From Sporosarcina jeotgali (GTDB lineage Bacteria; Bacillota; Bacilli; Bacillales_A; Planococcaceae), in the NCBI RefSeq assembly GCF_033304595.1, contig NZ_CP116341.1, positions 1,221,001 through 1,285,000 of the forward strand: 64,000 nt of DNA, given 5' to 3'. Positions 1 to 6,835 of this stretch are shown here, one piece after another. Positions within the stretch are counted from its first letter, which is position 1, and the number at the start of each line of letters is the position of its first letter. Made by a program: the position numbers and the translations under genes. The notes beneath the pieces are model-generated. The model worked only from the letters and a program-made list of their open reading frames with translations. It was not told where the DNA came from and made no database searches.

Positions 1-1928
1 CAGGAATCGGTAAAACAGTGTCCTATTTACTCCCAGCAACTGTACGCGCAGTTGAAACTAAAAAGGCAGTCATTGTGAGTACGTATACGAACCATTTAGC
101 AGATAAAATTATGGCGGAAGAAATTGATGTTGTATCGAAAGCGTTATCTATTCCAGTTCGAGCTACTGTACTGAAAGGCCGGTCGAATTACATCTCGCTT
201 ATGAAGTTTGCAGAGCTCTTGCTTAGTGGTGAATCGAGCTATGATAATATATTCACTGAAATGCAGCTCCTGGTCTGGCTTACAGAAACCATGACAGGGG
301 ATCTTAATGAGCTCAATCTTTCTGGCGGGGGCATGCTCTATATCGATCGAATCCGTAAAAGGTCTTCTGTTCTTGCAGAAGATGAAATCGGAGTGGATTA
401 TCACCAGATTGCTTTAGAAAATTGCCGTCATGCAGATATTGTCATAACGAACCATGCATTACTTCTAAGCGATGGTTCCAGTAAGCAACAAATTGTAGGA
501 GAATCGAGCGGACTCATCATCGATGAAGCCCATCAGTTTATTCATGCTGCGTATAAGACAAATGAAATCATTTTCTCTTATACAAATTGGAAATATGTTA
601 TGGGGCAAATAGGTTCTGAAGCAGACGATCAAATCAGTCGCCGCATTGAAGAAATCCTTATACGAAAAAGGTTACATCGATCACGTGAGCGCTCGAACCT
701 ATCGTCCGAATTCGATAAGTTCACTTCTGCATTTGATGCTGCAATTCAACTGCTAACCGGTTCGGAATCAGCACAAAGGGGTCATGTGAAAGGGAGTCGA
801 ATTCATATCGCTTTAGAAGACATCTCTGCAGATTCAACCCTATTTAAAACAGTTTTTCAATCGATGAATGAGTTCATTGAAACAGCTTCGGCCTACGTAA
901 AACGATTAGACCGGGAAGTGGAAAGTCTATCCAATAAGGAACAGGCAATTCTTGCAGAGTGGCACTATTGGATAGATGAGTTCCGGGTGAAAGTTGGTGA
1001 GTGGGTTGAATTATTCCTTGATCAGGAAACTGGCGGTACCGTTTGGATTGAACAAGATCAAAGAAGTATTCCAGGAAGCCTCACAGTCATAAAAAGTCCA
1101 ATTGACAGTGCACCTGTTATCCGCAAAGCGTTGGATTCATTCTTCTCTAAGGAAAAAGGCGTGATTTGGACATCAGGGACGCTGTCGGTGAAAAGTGATG
1201 AGCGTTTTGTTGCTCGGCAATTAGGTGTGGCCCCTGAGGTGCCCGTAATGAAATTGCTTGCTCCCGAACACTTCTATACAGGAGCTCAAATTTTTCTAAT
1301 CGATGATATGCCGAACATTCAACAAGTTGCACAACAGGAATATGTGGAGGAAGTAGCTGAGGCGATTGTCCAAACAGTCATGGTAACGGAAGGAAGACTG
1401 TTTGTTCTTTTCACGTCGCAAGATATGCTTAATCAAACACATGAACTTATTTCAGACAGCGGATTGCTGGAAGATTATGCACTAATCGCCCAAGGGATCA
1501 GTTCAGGCAGCAGATATCGGCTGCTAAAATCCTTTCGACAATACGAAAAAGCGGTATTGTTCGGTACAAACAGCTTCTGGGAAGGAGTAGATGTCCCTGG
1601 AAATGCATTATCTGCGATTATTATCGTGCGTTTGCCATTTTCGTCTCCCACTGAACCTGTTTTTAAAGCAAAGACTGCTCAATTGAACAAGATGGGGAAG
1701 AACGCTTTTACGGCTTATGCTTTACCTGAAGCGATTCTAAGACTTCGACAAGGTTTCGGTAGACTGATTCGCTCCTCTTCAGACACTGGTTTTTTCATCA
1801 TTTTGGATCGTCGAATTGAAACGAAATCATATGGGAAGAAGTTTCTGGAAGCACTGCCTGATGTACCTGTTAAAAAAGTGTCACTTGCACGTATGGTAGA
1901 TGAACTTAATAATTGCTATAATAAATGA
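1..1928 (+). CDS. dinG: ATP-dependent helicase DinG, 3' part (5' end outside window)
   Basis: This is the C-terminal helicase part of a DinG-type superfamily 2 enzyme. The reading frame is open from base 3 and starts inside the Walker A motif (G-I-G-K-T), so everything before the ATP-binding loop is missing. A DEAH box (I-D-E-A-H) lies near base 515, a motif-III-like T-S-G-T near 1170, and a motif VI (R-x-R-Q-G-F-G-R-L-I-R) near 1745. No four-cysteine iron-sulfur patch is visible between motifs I and II. That fits the Gram-positive DinG type, which in the family carries an N-terminal DnaQ-like 3'-5' exonuclease domain; this domain would lie upstream. The neighbours ypmB-aspB-asnS-dnaD-nth follow as in B. 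subtilis. The assignment as DinG rather than another XPD-like helicase rests on this gene order. Confidence 0.9.
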   Translation, partial: GIGKTVSYLLPATVRAVETKKAVIVSTYTNHLADKIMAEEIDVVSKALSIPVRATVLKGRSNYISLMKFAELLLSGESSYDNIFTEMQLLVWLTETMTGDLNELNLSGGGMLYIDRIRKRSSVLAEDEIGVDYHQIALENCRHADIVITNHALLLSDGSSKQQIVGESSGLIIDEAHQFIHAAYKTNEIIFSYTNWKYVMGQIGSEADDQISRRIEEILIRKRLHRSRERSNLSSEFDKFTSAFDAAIQLLTGSESAQRGHVKGSRIHIALEDISADSTLFKTVFQSMNEFIETASAYVKRLDREVESLSNKEQAILAEWHYWIDEFRVKVGEWVELFLDQETGGTVWIEQDQRSIPGSLTVIKSPIDSAPVIRKALDSFFSKEKGVIWTSGTLSVKSDERFVARQLGVAPEVPVMKLLAPEHFYTGAQIFLIDDMPNIQQVAQQEYVEEVAEAIVQTVMVTEGRLFVLFTSQDMLNQTHELISDSGLLEDYALIAQGISSGSRYRLLKSFRQYEKAVLFGTNSFWEGVDVPGNALSAIIIVRLPFSSPTEPVFKAKTAQLNKMGKNAFTAYALPEAILRLRQGFGRLIRSSSDTGFFIILDRRIETKSYGKKFLEALPDVPVKKVSLARMVDELNNCYNK

Positions 1929-2005
1929 GTGTATCGGACTTGATGGATCGCAATCTGATTGCGTATCCAAGTCAATAGAAACCCATTTAAGCGGGATGTG
2001 AAATC

Positions 2006-2491
2006 ATGGTTAATTGGATAAAGTTTTTCATCATTTTTCTATTCACACTTACGCTTGCATTGACATCATTTGTTTTTTACAAAGCATATGAACCAGCTTC
2101 TTCTCTTAAAGAGAATGCGACCGGCAAAGTATTGGATGCCGGTCTGTTAGCGGAAGTGGATCGTGCGGAAGTGTATAACGGTACAACCTCTCTGACAGTC
2201 GTCTTTGGAAAGGATGACAAGGACGTTGCAAAAGCCGTTTTCGTAAATGAGAAAGCAAAAACGGAAAAAGATTTTAAAGTGCTTGTCCTGAAAAAGGGCA
2301 TCACATCGAAACAAGCCTTAACTTCCGTGAAACAAGAAATGGACGTCAACAAACTCATCCATGTTAAACTAGGTATGGAAGATGATGCTGCTGTATGGGA
2401 AGTCGCTTTCAAAAATGAGGCAAACAAGCTGAATTACGTATATGTCTCATTTTCAGACGGTCAGTGGCAAAAGCGAATATTAAACTTATAG
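2006..2491 (+). CDS. ypmB: YpmB-like membrane-anchored protein (DUF5590)
   Basis: A 161-residue protein with one N-terminal membrane segment (about residues 5-27, rich in Phe, Leu and Ile) and an extracytoplasmic domain rich in Lys, Val and Asp. Size and place between dinG and aspB match B. subtilis YpmB, whose function is not established. The C-terminal part reads as a PepSY-like alpha/beta fold, which is inference. The ribosome binding site is weak (GGGATGTG before the ATG). The small gene ypmA, found between dinG and ypmB in B. subtilis, is absent; the 77-base gap holds a hairpin instead. aspB follows within about 40 bases, so the two are probably co-transcribed. Confidence 0.8.
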   Translation: MVNWIKFFIIFLFTLTLALTSFVFYKAYEPASSLKENATGKVLDAGLLAEVDRAEVYNGTTSLTVVFGKDDKDVAKAVFVNEKAKTEKDFKVLVLKKGITSKQALTSVKQEMDVNKLIHVKLGMEDDAAVWEVAFKNEANKLNYVYVSFSDGQWQKRILNL

Positions 2492-2528
2492 GAAGTGCAT
2501 GAACGCACTGGTAAAGGGAGCGATGGAC

Positions 2529-3722
2529 TTGGCGAAGCAATTAGCATCCAGAGTTATGACACTTTCACCTTCAACAACTTTAGCGATTACAGCTAAGGCG
2601 AAAGAGATGAAGGAATCTGGAATCGATGTAATCGGTCTTGGAGCAGGAGAGCCTGATTACAACACACCTGAACCTATACTCGAAGCAGCATGGCGTTCGA
2701 TGAAAGAAGGCAAGACGAAGTACACACCATCCGGCGGTCTGCCTGCACTTAAGGATGCTGTCATCGGGAAGTTGGAAAAGGATCAAGGCTTAACGTATAC
2801 ACGGACTGAAGTCATGATTGGAATTGGTGCAAAACACGTTTTATACACATTGTTCCAAACAATTTTAGATCCAGCGGACGAAGTGATTATTCCTGCACCG
2901 TATTGGGTGAGTTATCCGGAGCAAGTGAAACTTGCCGGCGGAGTTCCTGTGATCGTTCAAGCAACGGCTGAAGCAGAGTTTAAAGTGACGGCTGGCCAAA
3001 TCGAAAAAGCCATCACATCAAAAACGAAAGCACTTATTTTGAATTCACCTGGCAATCCCACTGGGATGGTGTATACAGAAGAAGAACTGAAAGCAATTGC
3101 AGAAGTTTGCGAAACGCATGATATTTGGATCATTTCAGACGAAATCTACGAAAAACTTGTCTATGGCACTGCGAAGCATGTTTCAATTGCGACGCTGTCT
3201 GAAGATGCAAAGACGCGTACTTTTATCATCAATGGAGTTTCAAAATCTCATTCGATGACAGGGTGGAGAATTGGTTTCATTGCAGGGAATGAGCAAGTCG
3301 TTAAAGCAATGACGAACCTTGCGAGCCATTCGACATCTAATCCTGTAACTACTTCACAATACGCAGCAATTGAAGCGTATAATGGTTCCCAGGATGCGGT
3401 AGAGATGATGCGGAAAGATTTTGGTTCACGCCTGGAGCGGATTTATCCGCAAATTCAAGCAATCCCTGGTTTCCACACGGTTAAGCCTCAAGGTGCATTT
3501 TATTTACTTCCGGATGTATCGGAAGCTGTAAAGCATACTGGATATGAAAACGTGGATGCTTTCGCGAAAGCCTTACTGGAAGAAGCAAATGTGGCGGTCA
3601 TTCCAGGCAGCGGATTCGGTTCAGAGGAAACAATCCGATTATCGTATGCGACTTCTATTGATTTGCTGGAAGAAGCGGTGCGCCGTATTGACAAATTTGT
3701 AAAAGAGAAATGGAACGATTGA
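2529..3722 (+). CDS. aspB: Pyridoxal-phosphate-dependent aspartate aminotransferase
   Basis: A 397-residue class I aminotransferase that interconverts aspartate plus 2-oxoglutarate with oxaloacetate plus glutamate in the cytoplasm. Landmarks are G-L-G-A-G-E-P-D-Y-N-T-P near the N-terminus, N-S-P-G-N-P-T-G in the middle, and the cofactor lysine in S-K-S-H-S-M-T-G-W-R (Lys239 with the start used here). A longer frame opens at an ATG at 2499. The TTG at 2529 is preferred because AAAGGGAG lies 8 bases upstream and the product then begins M-A-K-Q-L-A-S-R-V, in line with B. subtilis AspB. asnS follows about 55 bases downstream, which makes an aspartate-to-asparaginyl-tRNA pairing. Confidence 0.93.
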   Translation: MAKQLASRVMTLSPSTTLAITAKAKEMKESGIDVIGLGAGEPDYNTPEPILEAAWRSMKEGKTKYTPSGGLPALKDAVIGKLEKDQGLTYTRTEVMIGIGAKHVLYTLFQTILDPADEVIIPAPYWVSYPEQVKLAGGVPVIVQATAEAEFKVTAGQIEKAITSKTKALILNSPGNPTGMVYTEEELKAIAEVCETHDIWIISDEIYEKLVYGTAKHVSIATLSEDAKTRTFIINGVSKSHSMTGWRIGFIAGNEQVVKAMTNLASHSTSNPVTTSQYAAIEAYNGSQDAVEMMRKDFGSRLERIYPQIQAIPGFHTVKPQGAFYLLPDVSEAVKHTGYENVDAFAKALLEEANVAVIPGSGFGSEETIRLSYATSIDLLEEAVRRIDKFVKEKWND

Positions 3723-3776
3723 TTGAAAACTGACTAGGTGGATGTACACGTACCTAGAGAAAACTTGGAGGCTCTT

Positions 3777-5072
3777 ATGAAAACGATTATGATTCACGAA
3801 ATGCCTGATCATGAAGGCGAAACAGTACGTATGGGTGCATGGCTTGCCAATAAGCGCTCGAGTGGTAAAATTGCATTTTTACAATTACGTGATGGCTCTG
3901 GATTTGTTCAAGGAGTTGTAGTAAAAGAAGATGCGGGTGAAGAACTCTTTGCAACTGCAAAAGGGTTAACTCAAGAGACATCTTTATATGTAACAGGTGA
4001 GGTTACTGTAGATGAGCGCTCGAGCTTCGGATATGAGCTCCAAGTCAAAGGGATTGAAGTAATTAAAGCTGCAGAAGATTATCCAATCACTCCTAAAGAA
4101 CACGGAACTGAATTCCTGATGGATCACCGTCATCTGTGGTTACGTTCTCGCAAGCAGCATGCGGTGATGAAAATCCGTGACGAAATCATTCGTGCGACGT
4201 ATGAATTCTTCCACATGAATGGATTCATCAAAATTGATCCGCCTATTTTGACAGGATCTTCTCCAGAAGGAACGTCAGAACTATTCCATACGAAATACTT
4301 TGATGAAGATGCGTATCTTTCACAATCAGGTCAGCTGTACATGGAAGCAGCTGCTATGGCACTCGGTAAAGTATTTTCTTTCGGTCCGACGTTCCGTGCT
4401 GAAAAATCGAAAACTCGCCGTCACTTGATCGAGTTTTGGATGATCGAGCCTGAAATGGCGTTCGTAGAACATGCGCAAAGTTTAGAAGTACAAGAGCAAT
4501 ATGTAGCTCATGTTGTTCAATCTGTCCTGCAAAACTGTAAACTTGAGCTAGAACGTTTAGGCCGAGACACTTCAAAATTAGAAAAAATTCAAGCACCCTT
4601 CCCGCGTATTTCGTATGACGATGCAATTGAGTTCCTTCACAAAGAAGGATTCGACGATATTCAATGGGGAGACGATTTTGGAGCACCTCACGAATCTGCA
4701 ATTGCTGAAAGTTATGATTTACCGGTATTCATCATGAATTATCCAATCGGCATTAAGCCATTCTATATGCAGCCGCACCCTGATCGTGATGATGTCGTGC
4801 TTTGTGCAGACTTAATCGCTCCTGAAGGCTATGGAGAAATTATTGGCGGATCTGAGCGTATTCATGATTATGAACTCATGAAACAGCGTATTGAAGAGCA
4901 CCAATTGGATGCTTCTGCTTACGAGTGGTATTTGGAGTTAAGTAAATACGGCGCAGTGCCGCACTCTGGTTTCGGTCTTGGACTAGAACGTACAGTCGCT
5001 TGGATTTCAGGCGTAGAGCACGTGAGAGAAACGATTCCGTTCCCACGTCTTCTCAACCGCTTGTATCCTTAA
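3777..5072 (+). CDS. asnS: Asparaginyl-tRNA synthetase
   Basis: A 431-residue class IIb aminoacyl-tRNA synthetase that charges tRNA-Asn. The N-terminal OB-fold anticodon-binding domain covers about residues 10-110. The catalytic domain carries motif 2 (F-R-A-E-K-S) and a C-terminal motif 3 ([10 protein letters not shown]). The ATG at 3777 follows GGAGG at 3767-3771. An upstream in-frame GTG at 3738 would add 13 residues without family support. Length matches B. subtilis AsnS (430). No T-box leader precedes it; the short gap after aspB holds only a small inverted repeat. Confidence 0.95.
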   Translation: MKTIMIHEMPDHEGETVRMGAWLANKRSSGKIAFLQLRDGSGFVQGVVVKEDAGEELFATAKGLTQETSLYVTGEVTVDERSSFGYELQVKGIEVIKAAEDYPITPKEHGTEFLMDHRHLWLRSRKQHAVMKIRDEIIRATYEFFHMNGFIKIDPPILTGSSPEGTSELFHTKYFDEDAYLSQSGQLYMEAAAMALGKVFSFGPTFRAEKSKTRRHLIEFWMIEPEMAFVEHAQSLEVQEQYVAHVVQSVLQNCKLELERLGRDTSKLEKIQAPFPRISYDDAIEFLHKEGFDDIQWGDDFGAPHESAIAESYDLPVFIMNYPIGIKPFYMQPHPDRDDVVLCADLIAPEGYGEIIGGSERIHDYELMKQRIEEHQLDASAYEWYLELSKYGAVPHSGFGLGLERTVAWISGVEHVRETIPFPRLLNRLYP

Positions 5073-5099
5073 TAATGCAACAAGGAAGGAGTTCGCCAT

Positions 5100-5813
5100 A
5101 TGCAACAAGATGAACGGCTCCGGATGTGGATCGAGCAGGGGAATGTTACAATTCCCCAGCTTTTTTTTAACTCTTATAAAAAACTGGGTATCCAAGATTC
5201 AGATGCCATGCTCATTTTACAAATGGAAGCCTACCACGCCCAACATATTGAATTTCCGACGCCCTCCGATTTTTCATCGCGGATGAACCTTACCGAAAAT
5301 GAAGTTTCCCAGGTATTGCAGCGTCTTATGCAAAAAGGATTTTTAAAAATTGACCAAGCCAGTGATTCCAACGGGGTTCTGTTTGAACAATTTTCGCTGC
5401 TCCCGTTATGGGAGGCTGTTATTGACTGTGAGCTTACCATTCGGAATAAAACAGTTGAAGCAACAGAGAAAGAAGAAGAAGGACAAATTTTTCACGTTTT
5501 TGAACAGGAGTTTGGCCGTCTTCTTTCACCAATGGAATGTGAAACGATTGCCATGTGGATTGACCAGGATCATCATGGAATCGACATTATTAAGGCTGCG
5601 TTAAAAGAAGCGGTCATTGCTCAAAAACTTAGTATGCGTTATATCGATCGTATCCTATTTGAGTGGAAGAAGAAAAATGTAACGACACTTGCAGATGTCG
5701 AAAAACAAACCAAAGCATTCAGGTCACCGACACAATCGATACGCCAAGGAAAAGAACAGGGAACTGTGAAACGTGTCCCTTTATATAACTGGCTTGAACA
5801 GCGGGATGGGTGA
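5100..5813 (+). CDS. dnaD: Primosome/replication restart protein DnaD
   Basis: A 237-residue protein of the DnaD family. It acts with DnaB and DnaI to load the replicative helicase at oriC and at stalled forks in Firmicutes. An N-terminal winged-helix region (about residues 1-100, with T-E-N-E-V-S-Q-V-L-Q-R-L-M as the recognition-like helix) is joined by an acidic linker to the C-terminal DNA-binding DnaB/DnaD domain (about residues 125-200). The basic tail ends N-W-L-E-Q-R. The start has GGAAGGAG upstream. The stop overlaps the upstream region of nth, so translational coupling is likely. Confidence 0.93.
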   Translation: MQQDERLRMWIEQGNVTIPQLFFNSYKKLGIQDSDAMLILQMEAYHAQHIEFPTPSDFSSRMNLTENEVSQVLQRLMQKGFLKIDQASDSNGVLFEQFSLLPLWEAVIDCELTIRNKTVEATEKEEEGQIFHVFEQEFGRLLSPMECETIAMWIDQDHHGIDIIKAALKEAVIAQKLSMRYIDRILFEWKKKNVTTLADVEKQTKAFRSPTQSIRQGKEQGTVKRVPLYNWLEQRDG

Positions 5814-5818
5814 GGGGA

Positions 5819-6469
5819 ATGTTAACTAAAACCGAATGGAACCATTGCTTGGACGAAATCGATAAGATGTTCCCAGAAGCGCATTGTGAACTTGTACATG
5901 ATAATGCGTTTGAATTGGTAGTGGCCACCCTCTTATCCGCACAGTGTACAGATGTGCTGGTCAATCGTGTAACTGCTGAGTTATTTAAGAAGTACAAAAC
6001 GCCAGGCGATTATTTAGAAGTGCCAATTGAGGAATTACAACAGGACATTCGTTCAATTGGACTCTATCGCAATAAAGCAAAAAATATTCAAGCATTGTCG
6101 CTTATGCTTCTCACTCAATTTGGCGGTGAAGTACCTGAAGATCGGGACGTGCTGACAACTCTTCCGGGAGTTGGCAGAAAAACAGCAAATGTTGTCGTTT
6201 CAAATGCTTTTGGTGTGCCTGCACTTGCTGTCGATACACATGTTGAGAGGGTCTCTAAGCGATTGGGAATGAACCGATGGAAAGACTCTGTCCTGGCAGT
6301 TGAAGAGAAGATTATGAGGTGGACACCAAGAGAACGGTGGACACAGACACATCATCAACTAATTTTCTTCGGTCGATATCATTGTAAAGCTCAAAAACCG
6401 AACTGTCCTGAATGTCCGCTGCTTTCAGTATGCAGAGAAGGAAAGAAGAGGATGAAATTGAATGGATAA
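5819..6469 (+). CDS. nth: Endonuclease III
   Basis: A 216-residue DNA glycosylase/AP lyase that removes oxidised pyrimidines in base excision repair. It has the helix-hairpin-helix L-P-G-V-G-R-K-T-A-N-V with the catalytic Lys, the catalytic Asp in A-V-D-T-H-V-E-R-V, and a C-terminal 4Fe-4S cluster loop with spacing C-x6-C-x2-C-x5-C (ending near 6432). The ATG at 5819 matches the start of B. subtilis Nth. An in-frame GTG at 5810 overlapping dnaD is an alternative. It overlaps ypoC by a few bases. Confidence 0.95.
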   Translation: MLTKTEWNHCLDEIDKMFPEAHCELVHDNAFELVVATLLSAQCTDVLVNRVTAELFKKYKTPGDYLEVPIEELQQDIRSIGLYRNKAKNIQALSLMLLTQFGGEVPEDRDVLTTLPGVGRKTANVVVSNAFGVPALAVDTHVERVSKRLGMNRWKDSVLAVEEKIMRWTPRERWTQTHHQLIFFGRYHCKAQKPNCPECPLLSVCREGKKRMKLNG

Positions 6470-6794
6470 TTCAAAACCCGCTCTATCGAAAGAGGAAATA
6501 ATGCCTTACTTTGATAAATGGGAGGCTTTAAAACCTGGAATTCAAGAACTTTATGACCAGAAGCAATCTGAGGCATCGGAGTCAATGGCAGCTGCAATTG
6601 CAAACTATGAAGAGCTGCTTGAAATGTGTGCTCCGGCAGGCGGTTCTGATCGTCGTACGAAGATGGAACCGTTGAATGGGGAAGAGCGACTTCAGTTCAT
6701 AAAGAATAAGGTCGTAAGTCCTTTTGCGCTGATTCAGTTGAATTTGCTCTATACCGAATTAAGGAAGAAGATTGCCCGATTTATCGCCAATTAA
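6462..6794 (+). CDS. ypoC: YpoC-like conserved protein
   Basis: A 110-residue soluble protein, mostly helical and acidic at the N-terminus, whose function I do not know. It is named from its position: it overlaps the 3' end of nth by 8 bases and is followed by the convergent ponA, exactly as ypoC is placed in B. subtilis. It is the last gene of the dinG-to-ypoC run and ends just before a strong bidirectional terminator. No catalytic motif is visible. Confidence 0.75.
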   Translation: MDNSKPALSKEEIMPYFDKWEALKPGIQELYDQKQSEASESMAAAIANYEELLEMCAPAGGSDRRTKMEPLNGEERLQFIKNKVVSPFALIQLNLLYTELRKKIARFIAN

Positions 6795-6832
6795 AAAACA
6801 GCGGCTTCGATTATCCGAAGTCGCTGTTTTTG
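6793..6832. terminator. Bidirectional Rho-independent terminator between ypoC and ponA
   Basis: A-rich flank, 11-base stem CAGCGGCTTCG/CGAAGTCGCTG with one G-T pair, six-base loop, then a T run. The A tract on one side and T tract on the other let it stop both convergent genes. Confidence 0.9.
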
Positions 6833-6835
6833 TTA

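Noticed and set aside
5350..5604. 84-residue plus-strand frame in dnaD
   Set aside because: Out-of-frame shadow inside a well-supported gene.
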